The notes beneath the pieces are model-generated. The model saw only the letters and a program-made list of their open reading frames with translations. It ran no database searches and was not told the origin of the DNA. Both the position numbers and the translations under genes were made by a program. From Ga0077555 sp964500805 (GTDB lineage Bacteria > Pseudomonadota > Alphaproteobacteria > Rhizobiales > Hyphomicrobiaceae), in the NCBI GenBank assembly GCA_964500805.1, contig CAZCQH010000007.1, forward strand, positions 1-64,000: 64,000 nt of DNA. The letters run 5' to 3'. This document shows, one piece after another, positions 23,398 through 32,697 of the stretch; position 1 is the first letter of the stretch; the number at the start of each line of letters is the position of its first letter.

Positions 23398-24455
23398 GGT
23401 GCGAACTCCCTCCGAGTTTTGACGACCAGCCAGAGGAACAACGGCGTGCCGAGCAGCGCGGTGAGCACGCCGAGCCGTAATTCACCCGTCGGCGCCAACA
23501 GCCGCAACGCGATGTCGGCCCCCAGCACGAGACAGCCGCCGCCAAGCAGGCTCGCCGGCAACAGCCGCGACGGTTGATGGCCGACGAGCGGGCGCAAGAG
23601 ATGTGGAACGATGAGCCCGACGAACCCAATCGTGCCGGCGACCGCCGTTGCCGCGCCAACCGCCAAGGCAGCGCCGAGGACGATATCGCGTCGCAGCTGC
23701 GCCAGATCCGTGCCGAGGTTCTGCGCGGCGTCCTCGCCCAGCGTCAACGCATCGAGGCCACGGCCGATTCGCAAGAGCAGCGCCATGCCGGCGAGCATGA
23801 AGGGCGCGGAGAGCCAGACGTGGGTAAGACTTCGATCGGCGAGCGAGCCGAGCAGCCAGAATACTATCTCAACGGCGGCAAATGGGTTTTGCGACAAGCT
23901 GAGCGCGAGGGAGATCAGCGCCGTCGCGACGCTTGCCACCGCCACGCCGGCGAGAATCAGTGTCAGCGCGCCGCCTCGTTCGCCGGCAAGCATCAGCACG
24001 GCCAGCGTCGCAACGAGCGCACCGGCCAAGCCGCCGATCGGCAGCGCCAGCCCAAACGCGGCCGAGGCGCCGGTATGAATGGCGAGCACCGCGCCGAGCC
24101 CAGCGCCCCCTGAAATGCCGATGACACCCGGTTCCGCCAGCGGGTTGCGGAGATAGCCCTGCAGCACTGCTCCCGCGAGGCCGAGCGACGCGCCGATCAG
24201 GATCGCGAGCAGGGTGCGGGGGAGGCGGATCTCGGCGAGGATGAGACCTGCGTTGTTGGTAGGCCAGCCGAATCCGGTCGGCCCCAGCAGCATCGAGATA
24301 AGGGCGAGGAGCGCGCCAAGACCTGCGAGCGCTGCGAGGCCGAGTCTCGAAAGCGCCCGAGGAAACTCAGTAGCGGGCGCTGCGGCCGCAGAAAAAGCCG
24401 CCGCAGCCTCGTTCGATGCGGAAGAGCCGCGGCCGGCGCGTGAGGAGTCGTTCAT
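23394..24455 (-). CDS. FecCD/BtuC-type ABC transporter permease
   Basis: The protein has 353 residues from the ATG at 24455, which overlaps the stop of the binding-protein gene by four bases (ATGA). It begins MNDSSRAGRGSS and shows about ten hydrophobic segments, with the family's RLPRTLLAILIGASLGLAGA near the first periplasmic turn and YLRNPLAEPGVIGISGGAGLGAV after it. FVGLIVPHLLRPLVGHQPSRLLP near the C-terminus is the cytosolic coupling helix of BtuC-like permeases. It is the third transport component of the cobalamin operon. A longer N-terminus from 24554 would be low complexity and is unlikely. Confidence 0.92.
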   Translation of the reverse strand: MNDSSRAGRGSSASNEAAAAFSAAAAPATEFPRALSRLGLAALAGLGALLALISMLLGPTGFGWPTNNAGLILAEIRLPRTLLAILIGASLGLAGAVLQGYLRNPLAEPGVIGISGGAGLGAVLAIHTGASAAFGLALPIGGLAGALVATLAVLMLAGERGGALTLILAGVAVASVATALISLALSLSQNPFAAVEIVFWLLGSLADRSLTHVWLSAPFMLAGMALLLRIGRGLDALTLGEDAAQNLGTDLAQLRRDIVLGAALAVGAATAVAGTIGFVGLIVPHLLRPLVGHQPSRLLPASLLGGGCLVLGADIALRLLAPTGELRLGVLTALLGTPLFLWLVVKTRREFAP

Positions 24456-25369
24456 CGCGTGCGGCTCCCCGGAGACGGCAGTGCGGCGCGTGCCTCGGCC
24501 AGCTGCTCGATCGCGCCCGCAATGTTTGGCGTGCCGCAGAGCCACGTCCGCCACGGCAGTACCAGTGAGGGCGTCGCTCGTCGCAAAGCCGCCAGCGCCG
24601 GATGGCGCAGATTGTCCGCGACCACTGTCCGGTATTCATCGACTGGGCCGGAGAGCACAAGCAGGTCCGGCGGCATCACAAGCAACGCTTCGAGCGGCAG
24701 CGAGCCCCCGGCGCCGAGGCCAACCGTGCGAGCATGATTGCGTAAGCCGGCTGCTGCGAGCGCCGCATCCATCAGGCTGCCACTGCCCGACGCCAGCCCG
24801 TTGACCTGATACGTCAGCGCCGCGGGCCGACCGCCGCCTCGGAGACCATCAGCAGTCTGGGCCCCCCCCGGCGCCGATGCCTTGGCAGCAGCTGCGGCAA
24901 TGCGCCTGTCGAACGTTGCGACGACGGCTTCGCCGCGCTCCGGCTCGCCAACTGCTTCCGCCACCTGGCGCACCGAGCTCCTGACGCCATCGAGGTCGCT
25001 TGCAACACCCACCTTGACCACGCGTCGGCCGATGCGCTCCAGCAGGGCAACTGTGGCCGGCGTCGAGAACGTGCCCGCAAGCACGAGGTCGGGATCGAAG
25101 CCCAGAACAGCCTCTGCTTCGCCGCGTGTCGTTGGCAGACCACGCGCCGCCGCGTGTGCGGCCGACACATTGGGATCGGCCGCGAGATGCGACAGCGCCT
25201 GAATCCGCTCGCGCGATACCAGATCGAGCAGCAGCTGATCCGTGCACAGGTTGATCGACACGATGCGCTGCGGCTTGGGCGGCGCCTGTGCGGAGGCACT
25301 CGCAACAGCTGCTGCTGTCGCGACGAAACACGCGACAATGCAAATCGCTCTGCGCGTCAGGCGGTCCAT
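24452..25369 (-). CDS. Periplasmic cobalamin/siderophore-type substrate-binding protein
   Basis: This 305-residue protein has a signal peptide (RRAICIVACFVATAAAVASASAQA, cleavage near residue 28) followed by the BtuF/FhuD-like fold. PQRIVSINLCTDQLLLDLV opens the first lobe and FDPDLVLAGTFSTPATVALLERIG follows. A long linking helix lies near the middle, and PPDLLVLSG and a C-terminal lobe close the protein. It lies between the cobalamin-binding protein gene and the permease, with tight spacing on both sides, and probably delivers corrinoid to the permease. It is not a duplicate of the next gene upstream, which lacks a signal peptide. Confidence 0.88.
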   Translation of the reverse strand: MDRLTRRAICIVACFVATAAAVASASAQAPPKPQRIVSINLCTDQLLLDLVSRERIQALSHLAADPNVSAAHAAARGLPTTRGEAEAVLGFDPDLVLAGTFSTPATVALLERIGRRVVKVGVASDLDGVRSSVRQVAEAVGEPERGEAVVATFDRRIAAAAAKASAPGGAQTADGLRGGGRPAALTYQVNGLASGSGSLMDAALAAAGLRNHARTVGLGAGGSLPLEALLVMPPDLLVLSGPVDEYRTVVADNLRHPALAALRRATPSLVLPWRTWLCGTPNIAGAIEQLAEARAALPSPGSRTR

Positions 25370-25399
25370 GTCTCGACTGTCTCTCGCTTGCGCTGCCGC

Positions 25400-26350
25400 T
25401 CAGGCGGCGCTCGCCAGGTGCTCTACCACGTTGCGGCCGAGGTGGGTGCGCGAAACGACATCGGGGTGAATAAGCTCGGCTATGATCTCCGCACTCTCCA
25501 CGAGGCGCGGGCCCGGCCGGTTGAAGAAAGCGTTGCCGTCGGCGAGGTAGAGACGGCGCTCGCGCGCGGCTCGCAGCGCCCGCCAGCGCGGATTGGCATC
25601 GAGCACCACCATCTCCGCTCGCGTCTTTGAAATGTCGTAGCCGCACGGCGCGACGAGGATGACGTCCGGGTCTGCAGCCTCGATCTGATCGAGTGTGATC
25701 CATGCCGATTGCGCGCCCGGCTGACCGAAAAGGCTGACACCGCCAGCCAGCGAGACCAGCTCCGGCATCCAGTGCCCGCACGACATCAGCGGGTCGATCC
25801 ACTCGATGAAAGCCAAGCGTAGCTTCGGCCGTCCCGCGACCCGCGCCGACAACGCCTCGAAACGCGCCTGCATCTCGGCGTTCAGTGCATGTCCTGCCTG
25901 CGGCCGCCGGAGCGCCTCGGCAATGCGAAGATTGTCAGCCTTGATATCCGCCAGCGTATGCGGCTTCAGCGAGACGACCGTGGCTTGGCACTCCGTCCAT
26001 GTGGCGACGGCCCGCTCCACGTCGGCGAGCGAGACCGCGCACACCTCGCATTGGTCTTGCGTCAGGATCACGTCGGGTGCGATGGCCTTGAGCGCCGCCG
26101 CGTCCACCTCGTAAACCGCGAGACCCTGCTCCACCAGGCTCTTCACCGCACGGTCGATCTCGCGGCTGCTGCCGACGATTTTGAACTTCGGCCGCGTCAA
26201 CGCCGGTAGCCCATGAACGCGATCGGGCCAGTCGCACTCGTGCGATCGCGCCACCTGGAGATCGCCCGCCCCAAGCGCGTGCAGGACCTCCGTCGCACTG
26301 GCGATGAGCGAGACGACGCGGAGGTCGGAATTGCCGGTTCTCTCACTCAT
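25400..26350 (-). CDS. Cobalamin-binding BtuF-like protein without signal peptide
   Basis: The protein has 316 residues. RVVSLIASATEVLHALGAGDLQVARSHECDWP is the typical opening of cobalamin-binding BtuF-like proteins. APDVILTQDQCEVCAVS follows, then FIEWIDPLMSCGHWMPELV, AADPDVILVAPCGYD and FFNRPGPRLVESAEIIAEL. It lacks an export signal, as in a known cytosolic subgroup of this fold, and carries several cysteines (CEVCAV) that a periplasmic protein would rarely keep free. Placement ten bases after the receptor gene supports a role in corrinoid handling. Whether it binds cobalamin in the cytosol, or takes part in corrinoid remodelling, is an inference. Confidence 0.85.
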   Translation of the reverse strand: MSERTGNSDLRVVSLIASATEVLHALGAGDLQVARSHECDWPDRVHGLPALTRPKFKIVGSSREIDRAVKSLVEQGLAVYEVDAAALKAIAPDVILTQDQCEVCAVSLADVERAVATWTECQATVVSLKPHTLADIKADNLRIAEALRRPQAGHALNAEMQARFEALSARVAGRPKLRLAFIEWIDPLMSCGHWMPELVSLAGGVSLFGQPGAQSAWITLDQIEAADPDVILVAPCGYDISKTRAEMVVLDANPRWRALRAARERRLYLADGNAFFNRPGPRLVESAEIIAELIHPDVVSRTHLGRNVVEHLASAA

Positions 26351-26360
26351 CGTTCGACTG

Positions 26361-28532
26361 TCACCTTTCGCGCTTCTGGAACACCGGATCGCCCTCGCCG
26401 CCGAACGTCAGCTTGATCCCCGCGAAGCCGGCGATTCCCGGCGTATTGAAGCCGTAGATCTCGTAGTACTTCTCGTTGAGCAGATTTTCCACCCGCCCGA
26501 ACACCTCGACTCCGGGCATCACCTTGTAGCTCGCAGCCGCATTGATCAGCCAATAGTCGTCGAGCGTCGTTCGCACCGGCGTCGTGGACGGGAAGCCAAA
26601 GAAAAAGCCGTCGATCCGGAAGCCCGTGTCCGGCATCGCACCATTGTAGAGCGCGGAGAGATTGAGTGAGCCGCGCGCGTTGTCGAAGAGATAGGTGAGA
26701 TCGACACGTGCGGAGTCCTTCGGCCGCCGGATCTCAGGCAAGCCCCCGGAATCAACCGCCGTCAGATGCGTGTAGGCACCCGAAAGGATCAGCGATGCCG
26801 TCAGCTGCACGCGCGCTGAAACCTCGATTCCATCGCGCGTGCTCACTCCCGGCGTGTTGACGGCCGTGAACGTGAAGCCCGGCCCCGGCACGAAGCCGTC
26901 GATCTTGTTCTTCAGGTCCTGCTCGAAGTAGGTGACGTCGAGAACCGCCTTGCCCTTGAAGAACGAGAACTCGACGCCCGCGTCCCAACCCTTGCTCTCC
27001 TCGGGTCCGAGGTTCGGATTGGGCGTGAAAAAGCCCGGAATCAGGCCGAAGTTCTCGAACATTGTCGGCAGCTTGACGGCTGTGCCAAGGCTCGCGTGCG
27101 GGCGCAGTCCCATTTCCGGCAGTTTCAGAGAGGCAGCGAGCCGCCAGGTATCGAAGTCACGGAACGTATCATTGTCGTCGTGGCGGATGTTGCCCGTGAT
27201 AAACAGCCGCTGGGCGATGTCGCCTTTGTACTCGAGCGCGGTGGCGAGGCGCCCACGCTCGCGCGTAACGCCGTCTGCGAAGTCCGAGAGCGGTGTGAAC
27301 GCCTCATCCTCTTTCTCCACCAGCACAGTGAGCGCGTGCTTCATCTGCAGCAGCGCCGGCGTCCCGAACCGCCACGTGCCGAGATAGCCGTACCGCATCG
27401 TCTCGCTGATGTTGTTGGTGAGGAACGTTGGCGTCACGTCGCCGGTGGTCGTCTCGTTGCGCGTCGCGCGCAGCACATGCGTCACAGCGCCATCGAGCGT
27501 ATCCCAGCGCAGGTTCACGCCGCCCAGGAACACAGTGCTCTTGAAGCGCGCGGGGTCGTCGACCTGAACGGCGAGCGTGTTGACGATGCCGCCTTCCGTG
27601 TCGCGATCGCCGCGCTTGTCGCTATGGCGGAGCGTGAAGTCGAGCACGAGCCCGTCGGCGATCTTGACGCCGCCCTTGCCCATGACGGACTTGAGCGTTG
27701 CGCCATCGTTCTCGACACCGAACGGCGCGACATTGAATCCGGTCGAATGCCGCTCGTGATAGGCGAGCGAGCCCCAGGCGCGCTCATTGCCGCCGGAGGC
27801 GCGCAACGCGTAGTCGAAGGTGCCGAATGAGCCCGCCTCGGTGCGCGCTGTCATCTCGAGCGGCCCCTTGCCACCCTTGGTCACGATGTTGATCACGCCG
27901 CCCAAGGCATTGGAGCCGTAGAGCCCGCTCTGCGGCCCACGCAGCACCTCAATGCGCTCGATGTTTTCGGCGGAGAGATCTGAGAAGTCGAAGCCGCCTG
28001 TCGTGGTGTCGTTGGCGACGACGCCGTCGATCAGGACCAGCGTGTGATTGGCCTCCGCTCCGCGGATGCGCACTTGTGTCTGTGCGCCGAAGCTGCCGCC
28101 GCGACTGACCGAGACGCCGGGCAGGCTGCGCAGCGCCTCACCTGCGTGGCGGATCTGCTGCCGCCTGAGTTCCTCGCCCGTGACGACCGTAGTCGCGGTG
28201 CCGACCGTATCGGCGGCGTAGCCGTCCGCTGCGGGCCCGGCGCCGGGGCCGCCGGAGCCCGTTCCAGACGCCGACCCGGCGTTCCCGCTGTCGGGCGCTG
28301 CTGAAGCACTGGTCCCCGAACTCGGGCCACCGCCGGGGGTAGACGGTGAGGCCGGTGCCTGGCTCTCGCTCGCCGCCGAAGGCGTCCGCTTCGTCGGCGG
28401 TGGCGCCAGCGATCCGCCCTGCACCACGATTCCCGGCAGCTGCGTCTGCGCTGCTGCAGGCACTGCCGAAGCCGCGAGCAGCGCCGCGATCGCCGCCGCT
28501 TCAGGTATCGAAACTCTTGAAACACATCGCAT
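26361..28532 (-). CDS. TonB-dependent outer-membrane receptor, BtuB-like
   Basis: This 723-residue protein has a signal peptide ending near AAAQ. A possible TonB box follows (QLPGIVVQGG), then a long low-complexity Ser/Gly/Pro/Ala linker (about 45-105). The plug domain contains GEALRSLPGVSVSRGG, IRGAEANHTLVLIDGV and IERIEVLRGPQSGLYGSNALGGVINIVTK. A 22-strand-type barrel follows, with alternating aromatic strands. It is the first gene after the cobalamin riboswitch, which sets it apart from iron receptors: vitamin B12 uptake across the outer membrane is the expected function. The linker before the plug is unusually long. Confidence 0.92.
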   Translation of the reverse strand: MRCVSRVSIPEAAAIAALLAASAVPAAAQTQLPGIVVQGGSLAPPPTKRTPSAASESQAPASPSTPGGGPSSGTSASAAPDSGNAGSASGTGSGGPGAGPAADGYAADTVGTATTVVTGEELRRQQIRHAGEALRSLPGVSVSRGGSFGAQTQVRIRGAEANHTLVLIDGVVANDTTTGGFDFSDLSAENIERIEVLRGPQSGLYGSNALGGVINIVTKGGKGPLEMTARTEAGSFGTFDYALRASGGNERAWGSLAYHERHSTGFNVAPFGVENDGATLKSVMGKGGVKIADGLVLDFTLRHSDKRGDRDTEGGIVNTLAVQVDDPARFKSTVFLGGVNLRWDTLDGAVTHVLRATRNETTTGDVTPTFLTNNISETMRYGYLGTWRFGTPALLQMKHALTVLVEKEDEAFTPLSDFADGVTRERGRLATALEYKGDIAQRLFITGNIRHDDNDTFRDFDTWRLAASLKLPEMGLRPHASLGTAVKLPTMFENFGLIPGFFTPNPNLGPEESKGWDAGVEFSFFKGKAVLDVTYFEQDLKNKIDGFVPGPGFTFTAVNTPGVSTRDGIEVSARVQLTASLILSGAYTHLTAVDSGGLPEIRRPKDSARVDLTYLFDNARGSLNLSALYNGAMPDTGFRIDGFFFGFPSTTPVRTTLDDYWLINAAASYKVMPGVEVFGRVENLLNEKYYEIYGFNTPGIAGFAGIKLTFGGEGDPVFQKRER

Positions 28533-29174
28533 CGGAACCCCCGTGTCATTGCGACGGGAGGCGTCTCGATAGGCAGCAATGCAGTCCGGAATCCTCGAGG
28601 ATATCGAGGTTCAGCTCACCACAGCGACAAGTAAGATACGCGCATGAACCACCCGGAACGCGAACTGCAAACGCGACGACTCCCAACACTTGTGTCGCCA
28701 CGACGGTGGTCCGCTCTGCCGCGCGCCCCGCACGGAAGATGGGCGACTCGCACCGGCAGGTCTCCTGGCTCACGGCTCTGACGCTGGGCTCCGGCCTTCC
28801 CGATAGCGCAAGAGTGCGCCGTCAGTGGCAAAGTGGAGCCCGGCTCGCCGCTTACAGTTGCGGGGGCAGCCGCGGGTTGGGAGCGTCTGGCAGCGCCAGC
28901 GTTCCGCACCGCGTTCCCTTTTCACCGGACGCAATGCGCGCCCGGAACCGGTACGATGGCGTGACCAAAGCAGGCCGCACGCGCGCCGTCAATCCATTGC
29001 CGTGCACGTGTTTCCGCAGCGCCACATGTGGCGAGCGCACCGCGCTGTCTAAATTCGCAAAGACTCTGCCGCGCTGCCGAAGGCGGCAAGTCCACCCCGT
29101 CACGGCAGTGTAAGGGTGCACAGCCTCAAGGAGCCAGAGGCTTCTCGCTCTCGACATGCGCGTCGGGCGTCCAG
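28533..29174. other. Intergenic region, about half taken up by the riboswitch
   Basis: The stretch between the receptor start and the LLM gene contains the cobalamin riboswitch (28751-28955), an expression platform of about 220 bases towards the receptor, and the operon promoter, probably between 28955 and 29174. No gene is seen. Confidence 0.7.
28751..28955 (-). promoter_or_regulatory. Cobalamin (adenosylcobalamin) riboswitch
   Basis: On the minus strand the region contains, in order, a GGTTCC-like start, GGTGAAAAGGGAA, the highly conserved B12-box region GCTGCCCCCGCAACTGTAAG, and GAGCCAGGAGACCTGCC at the 3' end. This is the full set of conserved cobalamin riboswitch blocks in the right order and spacing. 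It lies about 220 bases before the start codon of the TonB receptor gene. Bound cobalamin would be expected to lower expression of the downstream uptake operon. Confidence 0.95.
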
Positions 29175-30131
29175 TTACTTCGCCTTCGCGATCACCTCCG
29201 CGCCGAAGCGCTCGATGCGATCGACGGCCTCCTGTACGGACGCGCCTCCGAGCCGTAGCGCCACGTGGCCGACGCCGACGGCTGCGAGCGCCTCGGCATC
29301 CTCCACCATCTGCGCCGAGGTCCCGGTAAAGAGGCGCCGTGCGCTGCCGTCGTTGATCTTGTGCTCCTGCCACTCGTAGAAGTCTTGCACCAGCAGAGCC
29401 AGCTTCAGTGACTTCGGATCGCGTTTCATCGACTCCGCTCGCTGTAGTACTTGCTTGTAGGCAGCACCAAGCCGCGCTGGCGTATCGAGCGGCATCGTCT
29501 GGCTGTTGTTGCCCGGGTACCAGGCCGTGCCGACTTCGATCGAGCGGCGGATCGCGCCCTTGCTCTCGCCGCCGATCCAGAGCGGCGGATAGGGCTTCTG
29601 CAGCGGCTTCGGCTCGAACACGATGTCGGTAAAGTTGATATGCTCGCCTTGGAAGGAGCCGCGCTCTTGTGTCCAGAGCGCGATACAGGCTTTCAGAGTC
29701 TCGTCGGTGTACTTGCCGCGCGCTTCGAAGTTTCCGCCGAGGAGCTCCATCTCCTCCTTCATCCAACCGGCGCCGGCGCCGATGATCAGGCGGCCCTTGG
29801 AGAGCACGTCGATGGTCGCAAGCATCTTGGCGGTCAGCATGTAATGGCGATGTGGGACGACCATGACCGACGTCAGCAGTCTCAGCGTCTTCGTCATTCC
29901 CGCGATGTAGGCGATGGTCGAGAGTTGATCGAAGCAATGGCCCTCGATCGCCACCATGAACTTGCCGCCAGGCACGTAGGGGTATTTCGACTCGAACGAG
30001 CCCGGCACCACGAGATGGTCGCTGACAGCGAGGAAATCGAAGCCTGCCCGCTCGGCCGCCATAGCGACGGCGTGGTAATTGTCCGCGCTCGAGAAGACGC
30101 CGCGCGTCACAGTGCTCAGGCCGAATTTCAT
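29175..30131 (-). CDS. LLM-class flavin/F420-dependent oxidoreductase
   Basis: This 318-residue single-domain luciferase-like protein begins MKFGLSTVTRGVFSSADNYH, after GGAGGAG. AERAGFDFLAVSDHLVVP, TKTLRLLTSVMVVPHRHY, LSKGRLIIGAGAGWMKEE and FQGEHINFTDIVFEPKPLQKPYPPLWIGG are standard for the TIGR03619-type F420/FMN oxidoreductases. The substrate is unknown and it is not closely similar to the LLM gene at 2.9 kb. In Hyphomicrobiales such proteins are often scattered singly, as here. Confidence 0.88.
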   Translation of the reverse strand: MKFGLSTVTRGVFSSADNYHAVAMAAERAGFDFLAVSDHLVVPGSFESKYPYVPGGKFMVAIEGHCFDQLSTIAYIAGMTKTLRLLTSVMVVPHRHYMLTAKMLATIDVLSKGRLIIGAGAGWMKEEMELLGGNFEARGKYTDETLKACIALWTQERGSFQGEHINFTDIVFEPKPLQKPYPPLWIGGESKGAIRRSIEVGTAWYPGNNSQTMPLDTPARLGAAYKQVLQRAESMKRDPKSLKLALLVQDFYEWQEHKINDGSARRLFTGTSAQMVEDAEALAAVGVGHVALRLGGASVQEAVDRIERFGAEVIAKAK

Positions 30132-30326
30132 GGGCTCCTCCGGGTGTCGTTCGACGTTCGAGTGTTGCGCAACCTTACTCCAACCTCGCCGTCGGAAAAG
30201 CGCCTGTTCGGTCTGGCGTTAGCCTGATTGGTCCCCCTGTGTCGCTGCACCCGAGCCCGCCACAATCATCAGGCACGAAGCCCAGCCGCGTTCATGTCGG
30301 CGGTTGTGGTGGTGATGGGGACAGCG

Positions 30327-30767
30327 ATGGCATGCACACGTGTAACGTTGGGACTGGCCAGCCTCATCGCCTCGGCGACGTTGGCGCTCGCCCAAACCAC
30401 GCCGAACCCGCCCGGCATTCCGGCGCCGCCAGCGCCAGTCCCGATCGAGAAGCCCGACTGCTCCGAGAAGGGCGTGAAGGCCATGGAGCAGCAGCTCGAG
30501 CAACTGGAAATGCTGGAGCAGGCGACGCCCGAGACCATCGGCCTCTTCTGCGCTGGCATCGAGATGCTCTCGAAGGCCATGGACTGGAAGGACGACGAGC
30601 CGCTGCCGCCCGCGATCAATGATCTCGCCAAGCAAATTCTGAAGCTGAACCTGACGCCGCGCATGGTCAAGTCCATGTGTCGCCAAGCGGAAGGCGAAGC
30701 CGGCCGCAATCTGCGCACCGACATCGGCCAGCTGAAGGCGCGTCTGCAGTTGTGCAAAGGCGTGTGA
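30327..30767 (+). CDS. Small secreted protein of unknown function
   Basis: I choose the ATG at 30327 (GGGGA six bases upstream), giving 146 residues with a clean signal peptide (MACTRVTLGLASLIASATLALAQ). A Pro-rich linker (TPNPPGIPAPPAPVPIEKP) and a helical domain follow. Four cysteines in the mature part (CSEKG, LFCAG, MCRQ, LQLCKG) could form two disulfides in the periplasm. The family is not one I recognise. In-frame ATGs at 30294 and 30315 are alternatives. It is convergent with gloB. Confidence 0.65.
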   Translation: MACTRVTLGLASLIASATLALAQTTPNPPGIPAPPAPVPIEKPDCSEKGVKAMEQQLEQLEMLEQATPETIGLFCAGIEMLSKAMDWKDDEPLPPAINDLAKQILKLNLTPRMVKSMCRQAEGEAGRNLRTDIGQLKARLQLCKGV

Positions 30768-30770
30768 TCA

Positions 30771-30799
30771 GGTGTCCGGCAGGCTAGGAATCGGACACC
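30771..30799. terminator. Hairpin between convergent genes, bidirectional terminator candidate
   Basis: GGTGTCCG (30771-30778) pairs perfectly with CGGACACC (30792-30799) across 13 bases. It fills the gap between the stop codon of the small secreted protein (30767) and that of gloB (30801). No run of T is seen, so termination is likely but not proven. Confidence 0.55.
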
Positions 30800-30800
30800 G

Positions 30801-31571
30801 TCAGCTCCGGTTCTTCCTTTCCCGCACCTCGCCGAAAACTTCCCAGTCAGCAGCCTTTTCCATGCCGAGGCGCTTGCGGATGGCGGCGCTCTGCGGGCGC
30901 AGGAACGGGTTAGTCTCGAGCTCGATATCGATCCGCGTGGGCAGCGTCGGCTTGCCGGCTGCGACCAGCTGCTCGACGTCCGCAGCGCGTTTCTTCAGTG
31001 CCTCGTTATCAGGCTCCACCGTCAGCGCAAACTTGACGTTCGAGAGGGTGTACTCGTGACCGCAATAGACTCCAGTGGCCGGCGGCAGCTTGGCGAGCTT
31101 GGCGAGTGAATTCCACATCATCTGGGCGTTGCCCTCGATGACCCGCCCGCAGCCCACGGCAAACAACGTATCTCCCGCGAACGCCACACCCTGTGACGGC
31201 AGCCAGAACGTGATGTGGCCCGCCGTATGGCCGGGCGTGTCGAGCACATGCACCTGCGTGCCGCCGAACGCGAACGTGTCGCCCTCGCCCACGGTCTTGT
31301 CGAGCCCCTTGATCTTCGCCGCCTCGTTCTTCGGTCCGATCACGGTGCATTTGGTCTCGGCCTTGAGCGGCTCGATGCCTTGGGTGTGATCGGCGTGGTG
31401 GTGCGTCACCAGGATGTGCGTGAGCTTCCAGCCCTTTTCCTTCAACGCCCGGCGGACGGGCTCCGTCTCCGGTGCGTCGATGGCCGCCGTCAGCCCGGCA
31501 TCAGGGTCATGGATGAGCACGCCGTAGTTGTCCTTGAGGCAGAGAAACTGGTGAATTTCGAGGTTTGCCAT
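30801..31571 (-). CDS. gloB: Hydroxyacylglutathione hydrolase (glyoxalase II)
   Basis: The protein has 256 residues from the ATG at 31571, chosen because AAGGAG lies seven bases upstream and MANLEIHQFLCLKDNYG matches the family start. The metallo-beta-lactamase motif THHHADH (56-62) supplies the metal ligands, followed by a GHTAGH motif, the CGRV segment and YCGHEYTLSN, which is characteristic of glyoxalase II. It hydrolyses S-lactoylglutathione to lactate and glutathione, detoxifying methylglyoxal. The divergent methyltransferase neighbour is a frequent companion of gloB in Hyphomicrobiales. Confidence 0.95.
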   Translation of the reverse strand: MANLEIHQFLCLKDNYGVLIHDPDAGLTAAIDAPETEPVRRALKEKGWKLTHILVTHHHADHTQGIEPLKAETKCTVIGPKNEAAKIKGLDKTVGEGDTFAFGGTQVHVLDTPGHTAGHITFWLPSQGVAFAGDTLFAVGCGRVIEGNAQMMWNSLAKLAKLPPATGVYCGHEYTLSNVKFALTVEPDNEALKKRAADVEQLVAAGKPTLPTRIDIELETNPFLRPQSAAIRKRLGMEKAADWEVFGEVRERKNRS

Positions 31572-31710
31572 GTGCATGCTCCTTGCGTGCACTGAAAGTG
31601 GTTACGGTTGGCGGTCAACCTAACAGCCGAAAGCCCATTTGCAACCCGCGTGCGATGTGCCCATGTTGGACCGGGGTCGGCACCATTGGGTCGACGCGGG
31701 CCACCAGACA

Positions 31711-32523
31711 ATGCAACCGGACGTGACCGAGCTCCTGGACTTCTACGGCCGCCCGCTGGGCGGCATGGTCCGGCGCATCTTGGTGCACCGTATCCGTTCC
31801 CGCTGGAGGTCGACGGCCGGAGCGACTGTCGCGGGCCTGGGCTTTGCGACGCCCTATTTGATGCCGTTTCGCGGCGAAGCCGCCCGGGTGATGGCGCTGA
31901 TGCCGATCACTCAGGGCGCCGTGGTCTGGCCGCAAGTGGGCCCAGCGATGACGGTCGTGGTCCAGGACGATCACCTGCCGCTTCCGGACAACTCGATTGA
32001 CTACCTCCTCGTCGTCCATTGCCTCGAGGCGAGTGAGCGGGTGCGTGGACTGCTGAGAGAGATGTGGCGGGTTCTGAAGCCTGAGGGCCGCGTCATTCTG
32101 GTGGTGCCGAACCGCCGCGGTGTCTGGGCGCGCCTCGATACGACGCCGTTCGGCTATGGCCGTCCGTACAGTGCAGGCCAGCTTGAGCGGCTCCTCGCCG
32201 ATGCGATGTTCACAGTGATCGATTGGAGCTCGGCGCTTTATATGCCGCCGTTCGACCGTCGCGTTGTTCTGCGCTCGGCACTGAGCCTCGAGCGTATGGG
32301 GGCCCGCCTCTCTCCTGCTTTTGCGGGCGTCATCATTGTCGAGGCAAAAAAGGAGCTGGTGACGCCTCTCGCTGACACGGAACCTGCGCGCGGTCTTCGG
32401 GTCCTGGTACCGGCGCGCAACTCGAGTTTCGCATCCGCGGACCCGAACAATGCTGATGCGGGCCAGCGTGGAGCGCGCAGCCGTAGGAGCCTGCCCCGCG
32501 GGCACTCACGAAAGAGTGAATAA
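31711..32523 (+). CDS. Class I SAM-dependent methyltransferase-like protein
   Basis: The protein has 270 residues from the ATG at 31711 (MQPDVTELLDFYGRPLGGM); upstream ATGs at 31639 and 31663 are less likely. VAGLGFATPYL stands where the SAM-binding glycine motif lies, although degenerate. LPLPDNSIDYLLVVHCLE matches motif II/III and LLREMWRVLKPEGRVILVVPNRRGVWAR is a textbook post-core segment of Methyltransf_11. The C-terminus ends in a basic tail rich in Arg/Ser. The substrate is unknown. It is divergently arranged from gloB. Confidence 0.85.
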   Translation: MQPDVTELLDFYGRPLGGMVRRILVHRIRSRWRSTAGATVAGLGFATPYLMPFRGEAARVMALMPITQGAVVWPQVGPAMTVVVQDDHLPLPDNSIDYLLVVHCLEASERVRGLLREMWRVLKPEGRVILVVPNRRGVWARLDTTPFGYGRPYSAGQLERLLADAMFTVIDWSSALYMPPFDRRVVLRSALSLERMGARLSPAFAGVIIVEAKKELVTPLADTEPARGLRVLVPARNSSFASADPNNADAGQRGARSRRSLPRGHSRKSE

Positions 32524-32697
32524 AATCAACTGATGTGATTTGAATTTCGCCATGCTGTTATCTATCAGTTAAGCACGCGACTGGCTCTTGATCGCCGTCG
32601 CGCGCGCCTTGGTCTGCCGCAGGCCTAATATTTCTGAACCTGCTCCAGCGAGGCGTTCGGCCCGGGTTTTCCGGGTGTTGCGACATTGGAGAGTGCC

